A stretch of 64,000 nt of DNA from Schumannella soli (lineage in GTDB: Bacteria; Actinomycetota; Actinomycetes; Actinomycetales; Microbacteriaceae). Below the pieces are notes generated by a model. That model saw nothing but the letters and a program-made list of their open reading frames with translations, had not been told where the DNA came from and searched no databases. The stretch covers positions 563,737 to 627,736 of the forward strand of contig NZ_VHQG01000001.1 of the NCBI RefSeq assembly GCF_006517435.1. Reading direction: 5' to 3'. Positions 31,864 to 41,716 of the stretch are shown here, piece by piece. Each line of letters opens with the position of its first letter. Positions within the stretch are counted from its first letter, which is position 1. The position numbers were made by a program, and so were the translations under genes.

Positions 31864-31898
31864 CGGCGTCACATGACGAAACCCGGCGTCACACGCCG
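31864..31898. promoter_or_regulatory. repeat motifs between divergent genes
   Basis: CGGCGTCACA occurs twice (31864-31873 and 31884-31893), 20 bp apart on the same helix face, and the second forms the palindrome CGGCGTCACACGCCG. The position between the divergent 82-residue and GH18 genes suggests a regulator site. Confidence 0.45.
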
Positions 31899-31921
31899 TT
31901 TTCCGGACTCCGTTCATCGGC

Positions 31922-33025
31922 ATGAGGCACCATGGTCGGGTGCCGACTCGACGCCGCGCCGCCCGCCTGACCGTCCGCCCCGCCCGCCACGCGGGGCGCC
32001 CGCTGGCCCGCCGCTTCGCCGCCCTCGCCGCCGCGGCGACGGCCGTCGCGCTCGTGCTCTCGGGGTGCGGCATCGCGGCGCCGCGCTTCGAGATGCTCGC
32101 CTTCCAGCCCGACTACGCGAAGGTCGACCTCATCGACCAGAGCGCTGACGGCATCCAGCTGCTGGGTGTTCAGGGCGTGCACCTGAAGGAGGGCGGTGTC
32201 GGCGTCGAGAAGCCGAGCAAGGCCGTGCTCAAGCAGCGCGACAGGGCGAAGAAGCTCGGCATCCCCGCACAGCTGCTCGTCATCAACTCCCGCCCGGGAC
32301 AGGGGTTCAGCCGCTCGCTCGCCGAGCAGATGCTGAGCTCGAAGAAGAACCGCGAGCGGGTCGCCCGCGAGCTGGCCGACGAGGTCGACGGCAACGGCTG
32401 GGACGGCGGCATCATGCTCGACATCGAGTCGATCGACGGCGACCTGGCCGACGACTTCGTCGAGTTCGCCGCCGACCTGCGCGAGGCCGTGGGCCCCGAG
32501 GTGCGACTGGATGCGGCGATCGCCACCGCGTCGAGCAAGGCCGGCTACCGCGATCGCGGCTTCGACGTCGAGGGGCTGGCGAAGAGCCTCGACCACCTCA
32601 CGCTCATGGCCTACGACCTGCACGGTCCGTGGAATCCGAACGACCCGGGCCCCGTCGGCGATCTGCCCTGGCAGCGCAAGACCCTCGACGCCCTGCTGAA
32701 GCTCGTCGACCCGCAGCAGGTGCAGCTCGGCGTCGCCGGCTACGGCTACCGCTGGGGCGGACCGGTCGGCGCGAAGGCGGTCAGCGTGGCGCAGGCGCGA
32801 CGCTACGTCGCCGAGGCGGGCGCGGTCGCGGCCTTCGACGAGAAGCTCGGCGAGTGGACGGCGACACTGCCCGACGGGACCGTCATGTGGTGGTCGGATT
32901 CGCGTTCGCTCGCCCTGCGGGTGAAGCTCGCCCAGGATCGCGACCTGCACGGGGTGGCGGTGTGGTCGCTCGCGGTCTCCGATCCGATCACGCCGGTCTC
33001 CGACTCCTCCGACTCCGACGACTGA
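31922..33025 (+). CDS. glycoside hydrolase family 18-like lipoprotein
   Basis: 367 residues. The signal ends in the lipobox LSGC (about residue 49), so it is anchored outside the membrane. The TIM-barrel segment NGWDGGIMLDIESIDGD holds the GH18 DxE catalytic pair, with LMAYDLHGPWNPNDPGPVGDLPW and QVQLGVAGYGYRWGG as later barrel strands. This resembles the YaaH/SleL branch acting on peptidoglycan or chitin-like glycans. The start could also be the GTG at 31940, six codons on. SGNH hydrolase follows 19 bp downstream. Confidence 0.82.
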   Translation: MRHHGRVPTRRRAARLTVRPARHAGRPLARRFAALAAAATAVALVLSGCGIAAPRFEMLAFQPDYAKVDLIDQSADGIQLLGVQGVHLKEGGVGVEKPSKAVLKQRDRAKKLGIPAQLLVINSRPGQGFSRSLAEQMLSSKKNRERVARELADEVDGNGWDGGIMLDIESIDGDLADDFVEFAADLREAVGPEVRLDAAIATASSKAGYRDRGFDVEGLAKSLDHLTLMAYDLHGPWNPNDPGPVGDLPWQRKTLDALLKLVDPQQVQLGVAGYGYRWGGPVGAKAVSVAQARRYVAEAGAVAAFDEKLGEWTATLPDGTVMWWSDSRSLALRVKLAQDRDLHGVAVWSLAVSDPITPVSDSSDSDD

Positions 33026-33044
33026 TCGTGGATCGGAGGCGCGC

Positions 33045-33770
33045 GTGACGCGACTGTGGGCGGCGCTGCTCGCGCCGGTGATCGTGCCGCAGGGGCGGCG
33101 GCTGAGCGCGGCGACGCCGCGGCTCGCGGCGCCGACGCCGGAGCCGGATGCGGCCGAGCTCGCCGATCCGCGGCTCGAGGTGCTGGTGCTCGGCGACTCG
33201 ACGGCGATCGGCACCGGGGTCGACCGGGTCGAGGATGCGCTGGCTGCGGCGCTCGCGCGCGAGCGCGGGGCCGGGAGCGGCAGCGGGAGCGAGTCCGGGG
33301 ATGAGGCGGGGTTCGAGTCCGGCGCCGTGCTCGCCCTCGGCCGCAACGGGGCGACGGCCGCCGAGGTCCGCGCCGAGTTCCTCGACCGGGCGGCGGCGAG
33401 CGCCGCATCCGCCGTCGTCGTGGTCGTCGGCTGGAACGACGCGATGAAGCTGCGTCCGACGCGCGCCTTCGCCCGCGACCTCACGACGATCGTGCGCACG
33501 CTGCAGGCGCATCGGCTCGGGCGCCGGGTGATCGTCGTCGCGCCGCCGCACTTCGAGCGCTTCGCGGTGCTGCCGCAGCCGCTGCGGTGCGCGCTCGGCG
33601 CGCACGCCGCCGGGCTCCGCCGCACCGCCGCCAGGGTGTGCCGCACGTGGGGTGCGACGCTCGCGCCCGGAATCGACGGAGCCTCCGCGTCCCCCGCCGA
33701 CCGCTTCCACCCGGACGCCGCCGGCTACCGGCGCCTCGCCCAGGGCATCGCCGCCGCGCTGCGTGAGTGA
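33045..33770 (+). CDS. SGNH/GDSL-family hydrolase
   Basis: 241 residues. Block I is VLVLGDSTAIGTG (nucleophile Ser), block II Gly and block III Asn lie in LGRNGATAAEV, and block V is DRFHPDAAGY with the Asp/His pair. The N-terminus is short and basic without a clear signal peptide. It lies 19 bp after the GH18 gene and is probably co-transcribed; together they may trim acylated wall or extracellular glycans, by inference. Confidence 0.82.
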   Translation: MTRLWAALLAPVIVPQGRRLSAATPRLAAPTPEPDAAELADPRLEVLVLGDSTAIGTGVDRVEDALAAALARERGAGSGSGSESGDEAGFESGAVLALGRNGATAAEVRAEFLDRAAASAASAVVVVVGWNDAMKLRPTRAFARDLTTIVRTLQAHRLGRRVIVVAPPHFERFAVLPQPLRCALGAHAAGLRRTAARVCRTWGATLAPGIDGASASPADRFHPDAAGYRRLAQGIAAALRE

Positions 33771-33886
33771 TCTCCCGCCCGGTCATCGCCGCGCGGCTGA
33801 TCCATCGTGGATCGCTGCGCGATCGTGCACCGCCCGAGCGCCGGTAGGATGGGCGCATCCCCTCCCCTGAACTGACGGAGTGATCT

Positions 33887-34132
33887 GTGCCCACCATCGT
33901 CGTCGAGGTCATGCCCAAGGCGGAGCTGCTCGACCCGGCCGGCAAGGCCGTCGCCACCACCCTCGGCAAGCAGGGTCGCAGCCACTTCAGCGGCGTGCGC
34001 ATCGGCAAGCGCTTCGAGCTCACCGTCGACGAGGTCACGGACGCCGTGCTCGCCGAGGCCCGCGAGCTGGCCGACGAGCTGCTGAGCAACGGCGTCATCG
34101 AAGACGTCGTCAGCGTGCGGGTCGCGGAGTAA
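33887..34132 (+). CDS. purS: phosphoribosylformylglycinamidine synthase subunit PurS
   Basis: 81 residues, normal length. It bridges PurQ and PurL in the three-part FGAM synthetase. Typical segments are [18 protein letters not shown] and VSVRVAE at the end. GACGGAG precedes the GTG at 33887 and TAGGAT at 33845-33850 is the likely -10 box. purQ follows after 5 bp. Confidence 0.95.
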   Translation: MPTIVVEVMPKAELLDPAGKAVATTLGKQGRSHFSGVRIGKRFELTVDEVTDAVLAEARELADELLSNGVIEDVVSVRVAE

Positions 34133-34137
34133 CCGCC

Positions 34138-34836
<699 letters not shown>

Positions 34837-34875
34837 CGCTCCCGCTCCTCGGCGTTCGAGCGACTCCGCGAGACG

Positions 34876-36177
34876 TCAGCGCTCGCGCGCCTCGGCGTCC
34901 GCCTGCACCTCCACGGGGTCGGGCAGCGGGATCGCCTGCGTGAAGCTCAGTCCGCGCTTCTCGGCGTCGGCCGAGCCCGTGAACAGGCCGCCCGTGTCGG
35001 CCGGGGGCTCGCGGCGGCGGGCCGGCGCCGCATCCACCATCTCGACCCGCTGACGCGGCAGGCCGGCCGGCTCGCTGTGCCGCACCCACTCGACGAGCTG
35101 CTCGCGCACATAGCAGCGCAGATCGAAGAGGTCTCCGGCGTTCTTCGCCGAGACGAGGATGCGCACGTGCACGTGGCCGCCCACCGCATCCGTGACCTGC
35201 AGCACCTTCGTGCGGCGGTCCCAGAGCTCGGTGCGGCTGAGCACGAAGTCGAGTTCGTCGCGCATCGCGGTCGGGCTGACTCCCCAGTCGAGGTCGAACT
35301 CGACGGCGCCGAGCAGGTCGCTGCTGTGGCGGGTCCAGTTCTCGAAGGGCGTGGTCGTGAAGTAGGTGCTCGGCAGCACGAGACGGCGGTCGTCCCAGAG
35401 GTGCACGACGACGTAGCTCAGCGTGATCTCCTCGATGCGGCCCCACTGCGTCTCGACCACGACGACGTCGTCGACGCGGATCGCATCCGAGAACGCCAGC
35501 TGCACGCCCGCGAACAGATTGGCGAGGGTCGACTGCGCGGCGAGGCCGGCGACGACGCTGACGAGTCCGGCTGAGGCGAGCAGACTGCCGCCGAGGGCCT
35601 CGACGCCGGGGAACGTCAGCAGGATCGCCCCGACCGCGATCACGACCAGCACGACCATCGAGATGCGACGCAGCAGCAGCACCTGGGTGCGGATGCGGCG
35701 GGCGACCCGGTTGTCGTCGACGTCGGTCGGGTAGCGCGCGAGCACCCCGCCGAGCGCGGCTGACACGGCGCCGGCGATGAGCCACGCCGTCGCGGCGATC
35801 ACGAGGATCTTCGCGCCGTGCTCGAGCCGGGGCAGCCAGGTGCGCTCGGGCAGGGCGACCTCGATGGCCGTCCAGAGCAGGATCACGAGCAGCAGCACGC
35901 GGAACGGACGACGGATGCGGCGCAGCGCGGTCGGCTCCCAGCGGCGCCGTCTCGCGAGCAGTCGCACCGGGAGGGTGACGACGACTGCGACGACGAGAGC
36001 CACGACGATCGCGACGGCGACCGCGATCGCGAAGGCCGGCCACGATGGCACGGCGATCATCGGCGTAGCGGCGACCGCAGCGGTCGACGTGGATGCGGCG
36101 GGCAGGGACTCTGCGGGCAGGGACGCAGCGAGCAGCGGACTCAGCACAGACGGGACCTCCTCCGGCGACCCCTTCAC
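34876..36177 (-). CDS. MscS-type mechanosensitive channel protein
   Basis: 433 residues with four or five membrane helices (first at about 45-70). The pore helix and beta domain read GGSLLASAGLVSVVAGLAAQSTLANLFAGVQLAFSDAIRVDDVVVVETQWGRIEEI, split over the TM3 and beta region typical of MscS. A cytoplasmic alpha/beta part follows and the last 50 residues are a charged tail. It should release solutes on osmotic downshock. No partner gene is adjacent. Confidence 0.88.
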   Translation of the reverse strand: MKGSPEEVPSVLSPLLAASLPAESLPAASTSTAAVAATPMIAVPSWPAFAIAVAVAIVVALVVAVVVTLPVRLLARRRRWEPTALRRIRRPFRVLLLVILLWTAIEVALPERTWLPRLEHGAKILVIAATAWLIAGAVSAALGGVLARYPTDVDDNRVARRIRTQVLLLRRISMVVLVVIAVGAILLTFPGVEALGGSLLASAGLVSVVAGLAAQSTLANLFAGVQLAFSDAIRVDDVVVVETQWGRIEEITLSYVVVHLWDDRRLVLPSTYFTTTPFENWTRHSSDLLGAVEFDLDWGVSPTAMRDELDFVLSRTELWDRRTKVLQVTDAVGGHVHVRILVSAKNAGDLFDLRCYVREQLVEWVRHSEPAGLPRQRVEMVDAAPARRREPPADTGGLFTGSADAEKRGLSFTQAIPLPDPVEVQADAEARER

Positions 36178-36290
36178 AGCGGGAGGGCCGCCGCATCCAC
36201 GCTAGAAAGTCGGATCCGTCGCCCGCGGGCGACTCAGCGCCTCCGGAGCGGATGCCCACCTTCGTGGTCGGAGGGCGACCCGGGAACGCG

Positions 36291-36324
36291 GAAGCGGCCC
36301 GCCCCGGTGGGGACGGGCCGCTTC
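36291..36324 (-). terminator. terminator of the nuclease/5'-nucleotidase gene
   Basis: GAAGCGGCCCG / CGGGCCGCTTC stem, 21 bases beyond the gene's stop codon at 36345 on the minus strand. Confidence 0.78.
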
Positions 36325-36344
36325 TGCGTGCGGGATGAGCCGGG

Positions 36345-39300
36345 TTACCGCTCGACCGCGGCGCGGCGACGGCGGATGACCACCAGGGCCGCACCGGCGA
36401 GGAGCAGCGCCAGGGCGCCGATCATGCCGGCCGTGGCGTCGATACCCGTCGCGGCCAGGTCGCTCGAGCCCGAGGCGCTCGGGTTCGACGAGCCGGAGCC
36501 GGTGCCGCCGTTGCCGGCGCCCGTTCCGGGGTTCGTGCCCGGGTTGGCCGCCAGCACCGTGAAGGCGCTCCAGCCGATCACGTCGCCGTCGGCATCCTGC
36601 ACCGCGATGCGGTGCTCACCGGCGGGAGCGTCGGCGGGGATCGTCACCGAGATGGTGCCGTCCGACGCGACCTGCTGCCAGCCGCCGAGGGCGACCGGGG
36701 TCGAGTGCAGCCAGGCCGAGACCCAGGTGCCGGCGAACTCGATGCCGACGTTGATCTTGATCGTCGAGCCCGGCTTCGCCGAGGTGATGTCGATCGTGAT
36801 CTTGCCCTGGAGGTCGATCGTCAGCTTGCTGTCGTCGGCGCCCACCGGGGGCGTCGTCGGCTCGGTCGGCGGTACCACGACGACGCCCTTCACCGTGACC
36901 GGCACCAGGATCTTCGCGCCGGTCTCCTTGGCGGTCAGCACCACGTTCGTGGCGCCCACGGCGTCCGCGGGAACCGTGATCATCGCCGTCGCAGCCCCAC
37001 CCGTCACCGGGATGTTCTGCGGCGCGGCCGCCGAGCCGGGCCAGGTGGCCGTGAGCTCGGTGATCAGCGGGGCGCCCTTCGAGGTGTTGTCGAGACCCTG
37101 GCGGGCCGTGGTGTCGAGACCGCCGATGTTCAGCGTGAACTGCGCACCGCGGTCGAGCGTGTCCTTCGGAGCACCCGTCACCGCCGCCGAACGGCGGGCG
37201 AAGTCGGGCGAGACCGGCTGGTTGGCCGTGAGGTACTCGATCCACGCGTCACGGTCGATCAGACCCGAGTCGCGCACCGTGCCCTTGGTGAACGAGCGGA
37301 AGTTGTCTCCACCGGTCGCCAGGAAGCTGAAGGTGCCGATCGTGTAGCTCGCGGCCGGATCGAGCGGCTTGCCATCGACCGTCACCGAGGTGATGTGCGA
37401 GTTCAGCGCCGCGGTCGGGTCGTAGGTGTACGCCACGTTCTTCGACAGGCCGAGCTTCAGGAACGGACGCGACGGGATGCTGCCATCCGCGTTCGTCTGC
37501 CACTGCTGTTCGAGGATCTCCTTGAACTGGGCGCCCGTGAGGGTGACCGTGTTCAGGTTGTTGAGGAACGGGAGCACCGCGTTCGCCTGCGCGAAGCTGA
37601 TGTCGCCCTTGGCGAGATCGGCGCGCAGACCACCCGGGTTGACGACACCGATCGTGGCGCCGCCGCGGTCGGCCGACTTCAGGCTGGCCACCAGGGAGTC
37701 GGCGACCAGGTTGCCGAGAGCCGACTCGCTCGCGCGGTCGTCGCGGTTGCCGCCGGCGAAGGCCGTGGTCACGTCGGCGCTCGCGCTGCCGACCTTGACC
37801 GAGCCCTTGGTGATCGCGTTGGCGAGCGCGGCATCCACGATCTTCTTGACCGCCGCGACGCGCGGGTAGGTCGCCGCGAGCTCGTTGTCGACGCGGGCCG
37901 CAGCCTGAGCGTCGGTCTCCGTGCCCTGCTTCACCGCGGCGATGCGGGCGACGTTCGCGCCCGTGTAGCCCGTGATCTTCTTGGTGTCGGGGTCGATCGT
38001 CAGCTTGACCTGACCGATGTTCTCGCCGTAGTTGCCGGTCTGGATGATCGGGCGCGTGTTGACCGAGTCACCGGGGATCGGGCCGTCCCACGCGTACTGC
38101 TTGTGGGTGTGCCCGGTGAAGATCACGCCGACCTTCGCGCTGGTGTCCTTGACGATCGTCGCGAAGGCGCCGCCGGCGGCGACCTCCTGCTCGAGCGTCG
38201 CCTTCTCCGGAGTTCCGGCGCCGGCACCCTCGTGGTACTCGGCGATGAGGATGTCGGCCTCGCCGTTCGACTGGTCGCCGTCGGTGAGCTTTGCGGCGAC
38301 GCGGTTGACCGCAGCGACCGGGTCGCCGAAGGTCAGGCCTTGGATGCCGGCCGGGCTGACCAGCGACTTCGTCTCCTCGGTCACGGCGCCGATGATGCCG
38401 ACCTTGAGGCCGTTGATCGTCTGGATCGAGTACTCCGGCAGCACCGGGGTCTCGGTGCCCTCCTTGTAGACGTTCGCGCCGAGGTAGTCCCACTTCGCGT
38501 TCTTCGCGGTCTTCCCGATCACGCGATCGGTCAGGTCGCTGAAGCCGCCGTCGAACTCGTGGTTGCCCACGGCCGACGCCTTCAGGTCGAGCGCGTTGAG
38601 GATGTCGATCGTCGGCTGGTCGCGCTCGGTCGAGGAGGCGAACTCGCTCGCGCCGATGTTGTCGCCATCGGAGAGGAAGAGCGTGTTCGACTCCCCTGCC
38701 TCCGCGCGCAGCTTCTCGATCGTGCCGGCGAACTTCACCGCGTTGCCCGTGGCGGTGCCGTCGGCATTGAGCGTGCCCACACGACCGTGGAAGTCGTTGA
38801 TGTTGAGCAGGTTCAGCGAGATCGGCTGGGCCTTGAGCGAGAGTCCGACGATGACCGGGTCGTGATCGCTCGCGCGGTACTGGTCGGCCGTGTAGAAGTT
38901 CGTCGCGTTGTAGTTGTAGCGGCTGTACTCGTAGGCGATCGACTGGCCGGAGTTGATGTTCCAGATGTCGGTGCCCGTCACCGAGGCCTTGCCGGCCGCG
39001 TTGGTGAGGATGTGGTCGAGCGAGCCGCTCTGACCGCTGAACGAGTAGCTGTACTTGCCTGAGAGCGGTCCGAGGTCGGTGTAGCCGCCGTCGACGATCG
39101 CCTGGATCGGGTCTTCCTTGCCGTAGGCGTTGAAGTCGCCGAGCAGGAAGACGCGCTTGATGCTCGTCGCGCTCTGACGGTCGCTCGCGAACTGCAGCAG
39201 GGCCTTCGCCTGAGCGACGCGCGAGGCGTTCGAGGCGCCCTGTCCGTCGTTCTGGTCGGCGTCGGCGCCCGATCCCGAGCCCTTCGACTTGAAGTGGTTC

Positions 39301-41405
39301 ACGATCGCGAGGAACGCGGTCGCGTCGCTGGCGCCCTTGACCTTGAAGCCCTGGGCGAGCGGCTGGCGCGCGTTCGTGAACGCGGCGCTGTCGGTCAGCA
39401 CGACCGAGTCGCCGACGGTCTCGACCACGGCCTTCTTGTAGATGAAGGCGGTGCGGATGACGTCCTGCGAGCCGAGGAGCGGCAGCTTGTCAGCGGCGGG
39501 CGAGGGGACGTAGGCCCACTCATCCGTGCCGGCGGCCGCGTTGAGCGCGTCGGTGAGGGTCTTCAGCGCGAAGTCGCGGTCCTTGCCGAACTTGACCGAG
39601 TTCTCGATCTCCTCGAGCGAGACGACGTCGGCGGTCAGCTTGTTGATCGCGGTGACGATCTTGTCCTGCTGGCGCTTCAGGTTCGCGGCATCCCAGGCAC
39701 CGCGGGGGCCCGCGTCACCGCAGCTGTTCACGGTGACCTTGTTGCCCGCGCGGTCGGTGTAGGCCGAGGTGCAGCCCGCGACCGAGTCGCCCGTGGTGGG
39801 GAAGTAGTTGAGCACGTTGAAGCTCGAGATGCGCACGTCGCCGTTGAGGGTCTTCGGGGCGGCGGTGAGCACGTTCGAGAACGTGGCCGGCGCGGTGCCT
39901 GCGGCGGTGAGCTGCGTGGTCGGCTGGAACTTCCAGGTGTTGTTGCGCCAGTCGAAGATCACCGGGGAGGTGAAGGTCGCCGCTGCGCCCACGCTGATGT
40001 GGTTGTCCTTCGTGAGGTACGGCAGCGGGATGTCCTTGTTGCCGCCGTTGCCGCTCGCGAGGAAGTTGATGCTCGCGCCGTCGTCGAGGATCACGCCGCG
40101 CTTGGCGTTGTCCGCGACCGCCGCCGTGTACTCGGCGGTGCCGGGGCGGGCGATCTCGGTCGGGGTGATGAGCGGGGTCGTGCCCGACGCCAGGCCGATC
40201 TCGGCGTACTGGTTGGTCGAGTAGGTGTTGCTGACCGTGAAGTCGCCCTGCGGCAGCACGAGCATGCTCTCGAGCGACTCGCGCTGCGCATCCGTGGCCG
40301 GGAACCCGACCGTCGCCGGCGTGACCGGAGCGGTCGCGGTGCCGAAGTTCTTCAGGCCGGCGGCGCTCGACACCGTGATCTCGGTGAGCGAGCGGCTGTC
40401 GGTCGAGCCCTTGAACTCGCTGATCGCGCCGGTGACCTGCACCAGGTCGCCGATCTTCACGCTGCCGACCGTGGATGCCGAGTAGACGTAGAGCGCATCC
40501 GAGGCCGTGTGCGTGGCGAAGTCGATCGCGCCGCCCGTGCCCTCGGTCTGGATCGTGTAGCCGTTGAATCCGCCGGTCGAGTACGTCGCGGTGACGACGC
40601 CCTGCGTGGTGACCGTCTGACCGACGAGCGGCGACGAGTCGGTCGTGCCCTGGATGTCCTTGATCGCGGTGATCGTGCCCGGGTCGGTCGGCGGGTCGGT
40701 CGGATCCGTCGGCGGGTCGGTCGGGTCGGTCGGCGGGGTCGTGGTGCCGCCCGACGTCTGCGGGGTCGGCGTGGCCTGAGCTGTGAAGTCAGCCGAGTTC
40801 GAGTCGGAGTCGGCGTGAGCGGCGTTGCGCGTCATCGCGTCCTGAGTCGAATTGGAGTTCGCCGTCGTCGCGGCCCCTGCGCCCTCGAACGTGGCCGAGG
40901 TGCCATAGCCGAGGAGGTCGGCGATCTGGTCGTTGCCGGCGACCGCGCCGGTGCCCGGGTCGACCTTCGCCGTGGTCTTCGCGAGCCACAGGGTGCCGTT
41001 CGTCCCGCTCGGCTGGAAGGCGCCGCCGTCCTGGTCGAACCCGGGCAGAGCCGCGCCCGTCGCCGCGTTGCCGTTGAACTGGACGAGATAGTAGTCCTTC
41101 GCCCCGATGGTGCCCGTGAGGTTGATCGCCGACGTCGCCGCACCGGTGCCATCCGCCTTGCGGTACTGGATCGACCAGGTGCTGAGGTCCACCGGCGTCG
41201 AACCGCCGTTGTACAGCTCGACGAACTTCTTGTTGAAGGGGGCGTTGGCGCTGCCGCCCTTCAGGTAGGCCTCGTTGATGACGACACCCGTGCCGTCGGT
41301 GCTGGCGAGGGCGGGGGACGCAGTGAGCGCCGCGGAAGCGACGAGTGCGGCGCCGAGAGCGGCTGCGACCGCACCTCTCAGCACACCGGCACGGCTCGAG
41401 GGCAT
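36345..41405 (-). CDS. wall-anchored multidomain ExeM/NucH-type nuclease fused to 5'-nucleotidase
   Basis: 1686 residues. In order: signal peptide (1-34, ends SPALA), lamin-tail domain (about 38-190), a PTDPTDPP linker, an OB-like domain (about 250-350), endonuclease/exonuclease/phosphatase domain (about 530-850; SSFNVLNYFP, SLEEIENS, FLLGDFNAYG, ASDHDPVIVG), metallophosphatase (about 860-1150; INDFHGRVG, GNHEFDGG, GHTHKQ), 5'-nucleotidase C domain, an Ig-like region, and a sortase tail LAATG plus helix plus RRRR. It should degrade extracellular DNA and release phosphate and nucleosides at the cell surface. AAGGAG precedes the ATG. A PHO-box-like site lies upstream. Confidence 0.9.
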   Translation of the reverse strand: MPSSRAGVLRGAVAAALGAALVASAALTASPALASTDGTGVVINEAYLKGGSANAPFNKKFVELYNGGSTPVDLSTWSIQYRKADGTGAATSAINLTGTIGAKDYYLVQFNGNAATGAALPGFDQDGGAFQPSGTNGTLWLAKTTAKVDPGTGAVAGNDQIADLLGYGTSATFEGAGAATTANSNSTQDAMTRNAAHADSDSNSADFTAQATPTPQTSGGTTTPPTDPTDPPTDPTDPPTDPGTITAIKDIQGTTDSSPLVGQTVTTQGVVTATYSTGGFNGYTIQTEGTGGAIDFATHTASDALYVYSASTVGSVKIGDLVQVTGAISEFKGSTDSRSLTEITVSSAAGLKNFGTATAPVTPATVGFPATDAQRESLESMLVLPQGDFTVSNTYSTNQYAEIGLASGTTPLITPTEIARPGTAEYTAAVADNAKRGVILDDGASINFLASGNGGNKDIPLPYLTKDNHISVGAAATFTSPVIFDWRNNTWKFQPTTQLTAAGTAPATFSNVLTAAPKTLNGDVRISSFNVLNYFPTTGDSVAGCTSAYTDRAGNKVTVNSCGDAGPRGAWDAANLKRQQDKIVTAINKLTADVVSLEEIENSVKFGKDRDFALKTLTDALNAAAGTDEWAYVPSPAADKLPLLGSQDVIRTAFIYKKAVVETVGDSVVLTDSAAFTNARQPLAQGFKVKGASDATAFLAIVNHFKSKGSGSGADADQNDGQGASNASRVAQAKALLQFASDRQSATSIKRVFLLGDFNAYGKEDPIQAIVDGGYTDLGPLSGKYSYSFSGQSGSLDHILTNAAGKASVTGTDIWNINSGQSIAYEYSRYNYNATNFYTADQYRASDHDPVIVGLSLKAQPISLNLLNINDFHGRVGTLNADGTATGNAVKFAGTIEKLRAEAGESNTLFLSDGDNIGASEFASSTERDQPTIDILNALDLKASAVGNHEFDGGFSDLTDRVIGKTAKNAKWDYLGANVYKEGTETPVLPEYSIQTINGLKVGIIGAVTEETKSLVSPAGIQGLTFGDPVAAVNRVAAKLTDGDQSNGEADILIAEYHEGAGAGTPEKATLEQEVAAGGAFATIVKDTSAKVGVIFTGHTHKQYAWDGPIPGDSVNTRPIIQTGNYGENIGQVKLTIDPDTKKITGYTGANVARIAAVKQGTETDAQAAARVDNELAATYPRVAAVKKIVDAALANAITKGSVKVGSASADVTTAFAGGNRDDRASESALGNLVADSLVASLKSADRGGATIGVVNPGGLRADLAKGDISFAQANAVLPFLNNLNTVTLTGAQFKEILEQQWQTNADGSIPSRPFLKLGLSKNVAYTYDPTAALNSHITSVTVDGKPLDPAASYTIGTFSFLATGGDNFRSFTKGTVRDSGLIDRDAWIEYLTANQPVSPDFARRSAAVTGAPKDTLDRGAQFTLNIGGLDTTARQGLDNTSKGAPLITELTATWPGSAAAPQNIPVTGGAATAMITVPADAVGATNVVLTAKETGAKILVPVTVKGVVVVPPTEPTTPPVGADDSKLTIDLQGKITIDITSAKPGSTIKINVGIEFAGTWVSAWLHSTPVALGGWQQVASDGTISVTIPADAPAGEHRIAVQDADGDVIGWSAFTVLAANPGTNPGTGAGNGGTGSGSSNPSASGSSDLAATGIDATAGMIGALALLLAGAALVVIRRRRAAVER

Positions 41406-41461
41406 GACTCTCCTTGGAGGGATTCGGGGATTCCTGAGTAGACAGCCAGAGTCCCCCATCC

Positions 41462-41483
41462 GGGGGGTGAACGGAAGGGTTAC
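41462..41483 (-). promoter_or_regulatory. possible PHO box
   Basis: On the minus strand two adjacent 11-bp units, GTAACCCTTCC and GTTCACCCCCC, stand 57-78 bp before the start of the secreted nuclease/5'-nucleotidase. The second matches the GTTCAYYY core of actinobacterial PhoP sites well; the first is weak. Phosphate control fits the enzyme's role but is inferred. Confidence 0.4.
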
Positions 41484-41550
41484 GACAGGTGTCGTCGAGA
41501 AATCCGCACGGTCTGACTACCCCCGAACAGGGTAGGGACGACACGTGTCG
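41482..41550. promoter_or_regulatory. paired dyads upstream of the nuclease gene
   Basis: ACGACAGGTGTCGT (41482-41495) and ACGACACGTGTCG (41538-41550) are two versions of one 14-bp dyad, 56 bp apart. They may be sites of an unidentified dimeric regulator. Confidence 0.4.
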
Positions 41551-41716
41551 CGGATGTTTCGGTCGCGCGAGGTCTGCGTGACGTTCATCCGCGGGGTGTG
41601 GCGGGGAGCGTGGCGGCGTGCTCTCCGGCGAACGCGGCGGCGCGACCTCCGGCGAGCGCGGGGGCGCGGCGGGCGGCGAGCGCGGCGGGCTCTTCGGCGA
41701 GCGCGGCGGCCGCCGG

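Larger units (their letters stand above)
41406..41716. other. 311-bp intergenic region with promoter of the nuclease gene
   Basis: The left half is the promoter and leader of the leftward nuclease gene (PHO-box-like repeats 41462-41483, dyads at 41482-41495 and 41538-41550). The right half, just after the azlD stop, is GCGAGCGCGGCGG-type low-complexity sequence with no visible gene. Confidence 0.7.

Noticed and set aside
33781-33840. Fourth copy of the 72-bp repeat
   Set aside because: There are ATCGCCGCGCGG and GATCGCTGCGCGATC-like pieces, but the order and spacing do not align with the 72-bp element; at most a decayed relative.
36612-39062. An 816-codon open frame on the plus strand inside the nuclease/5'-nucleotidase gene
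   Set aside because: Antisense shadow; composition is Arg/Gly/Val/Asp repeats with no domain, while the minus strand carries recognisable catalytic motifs throughout.
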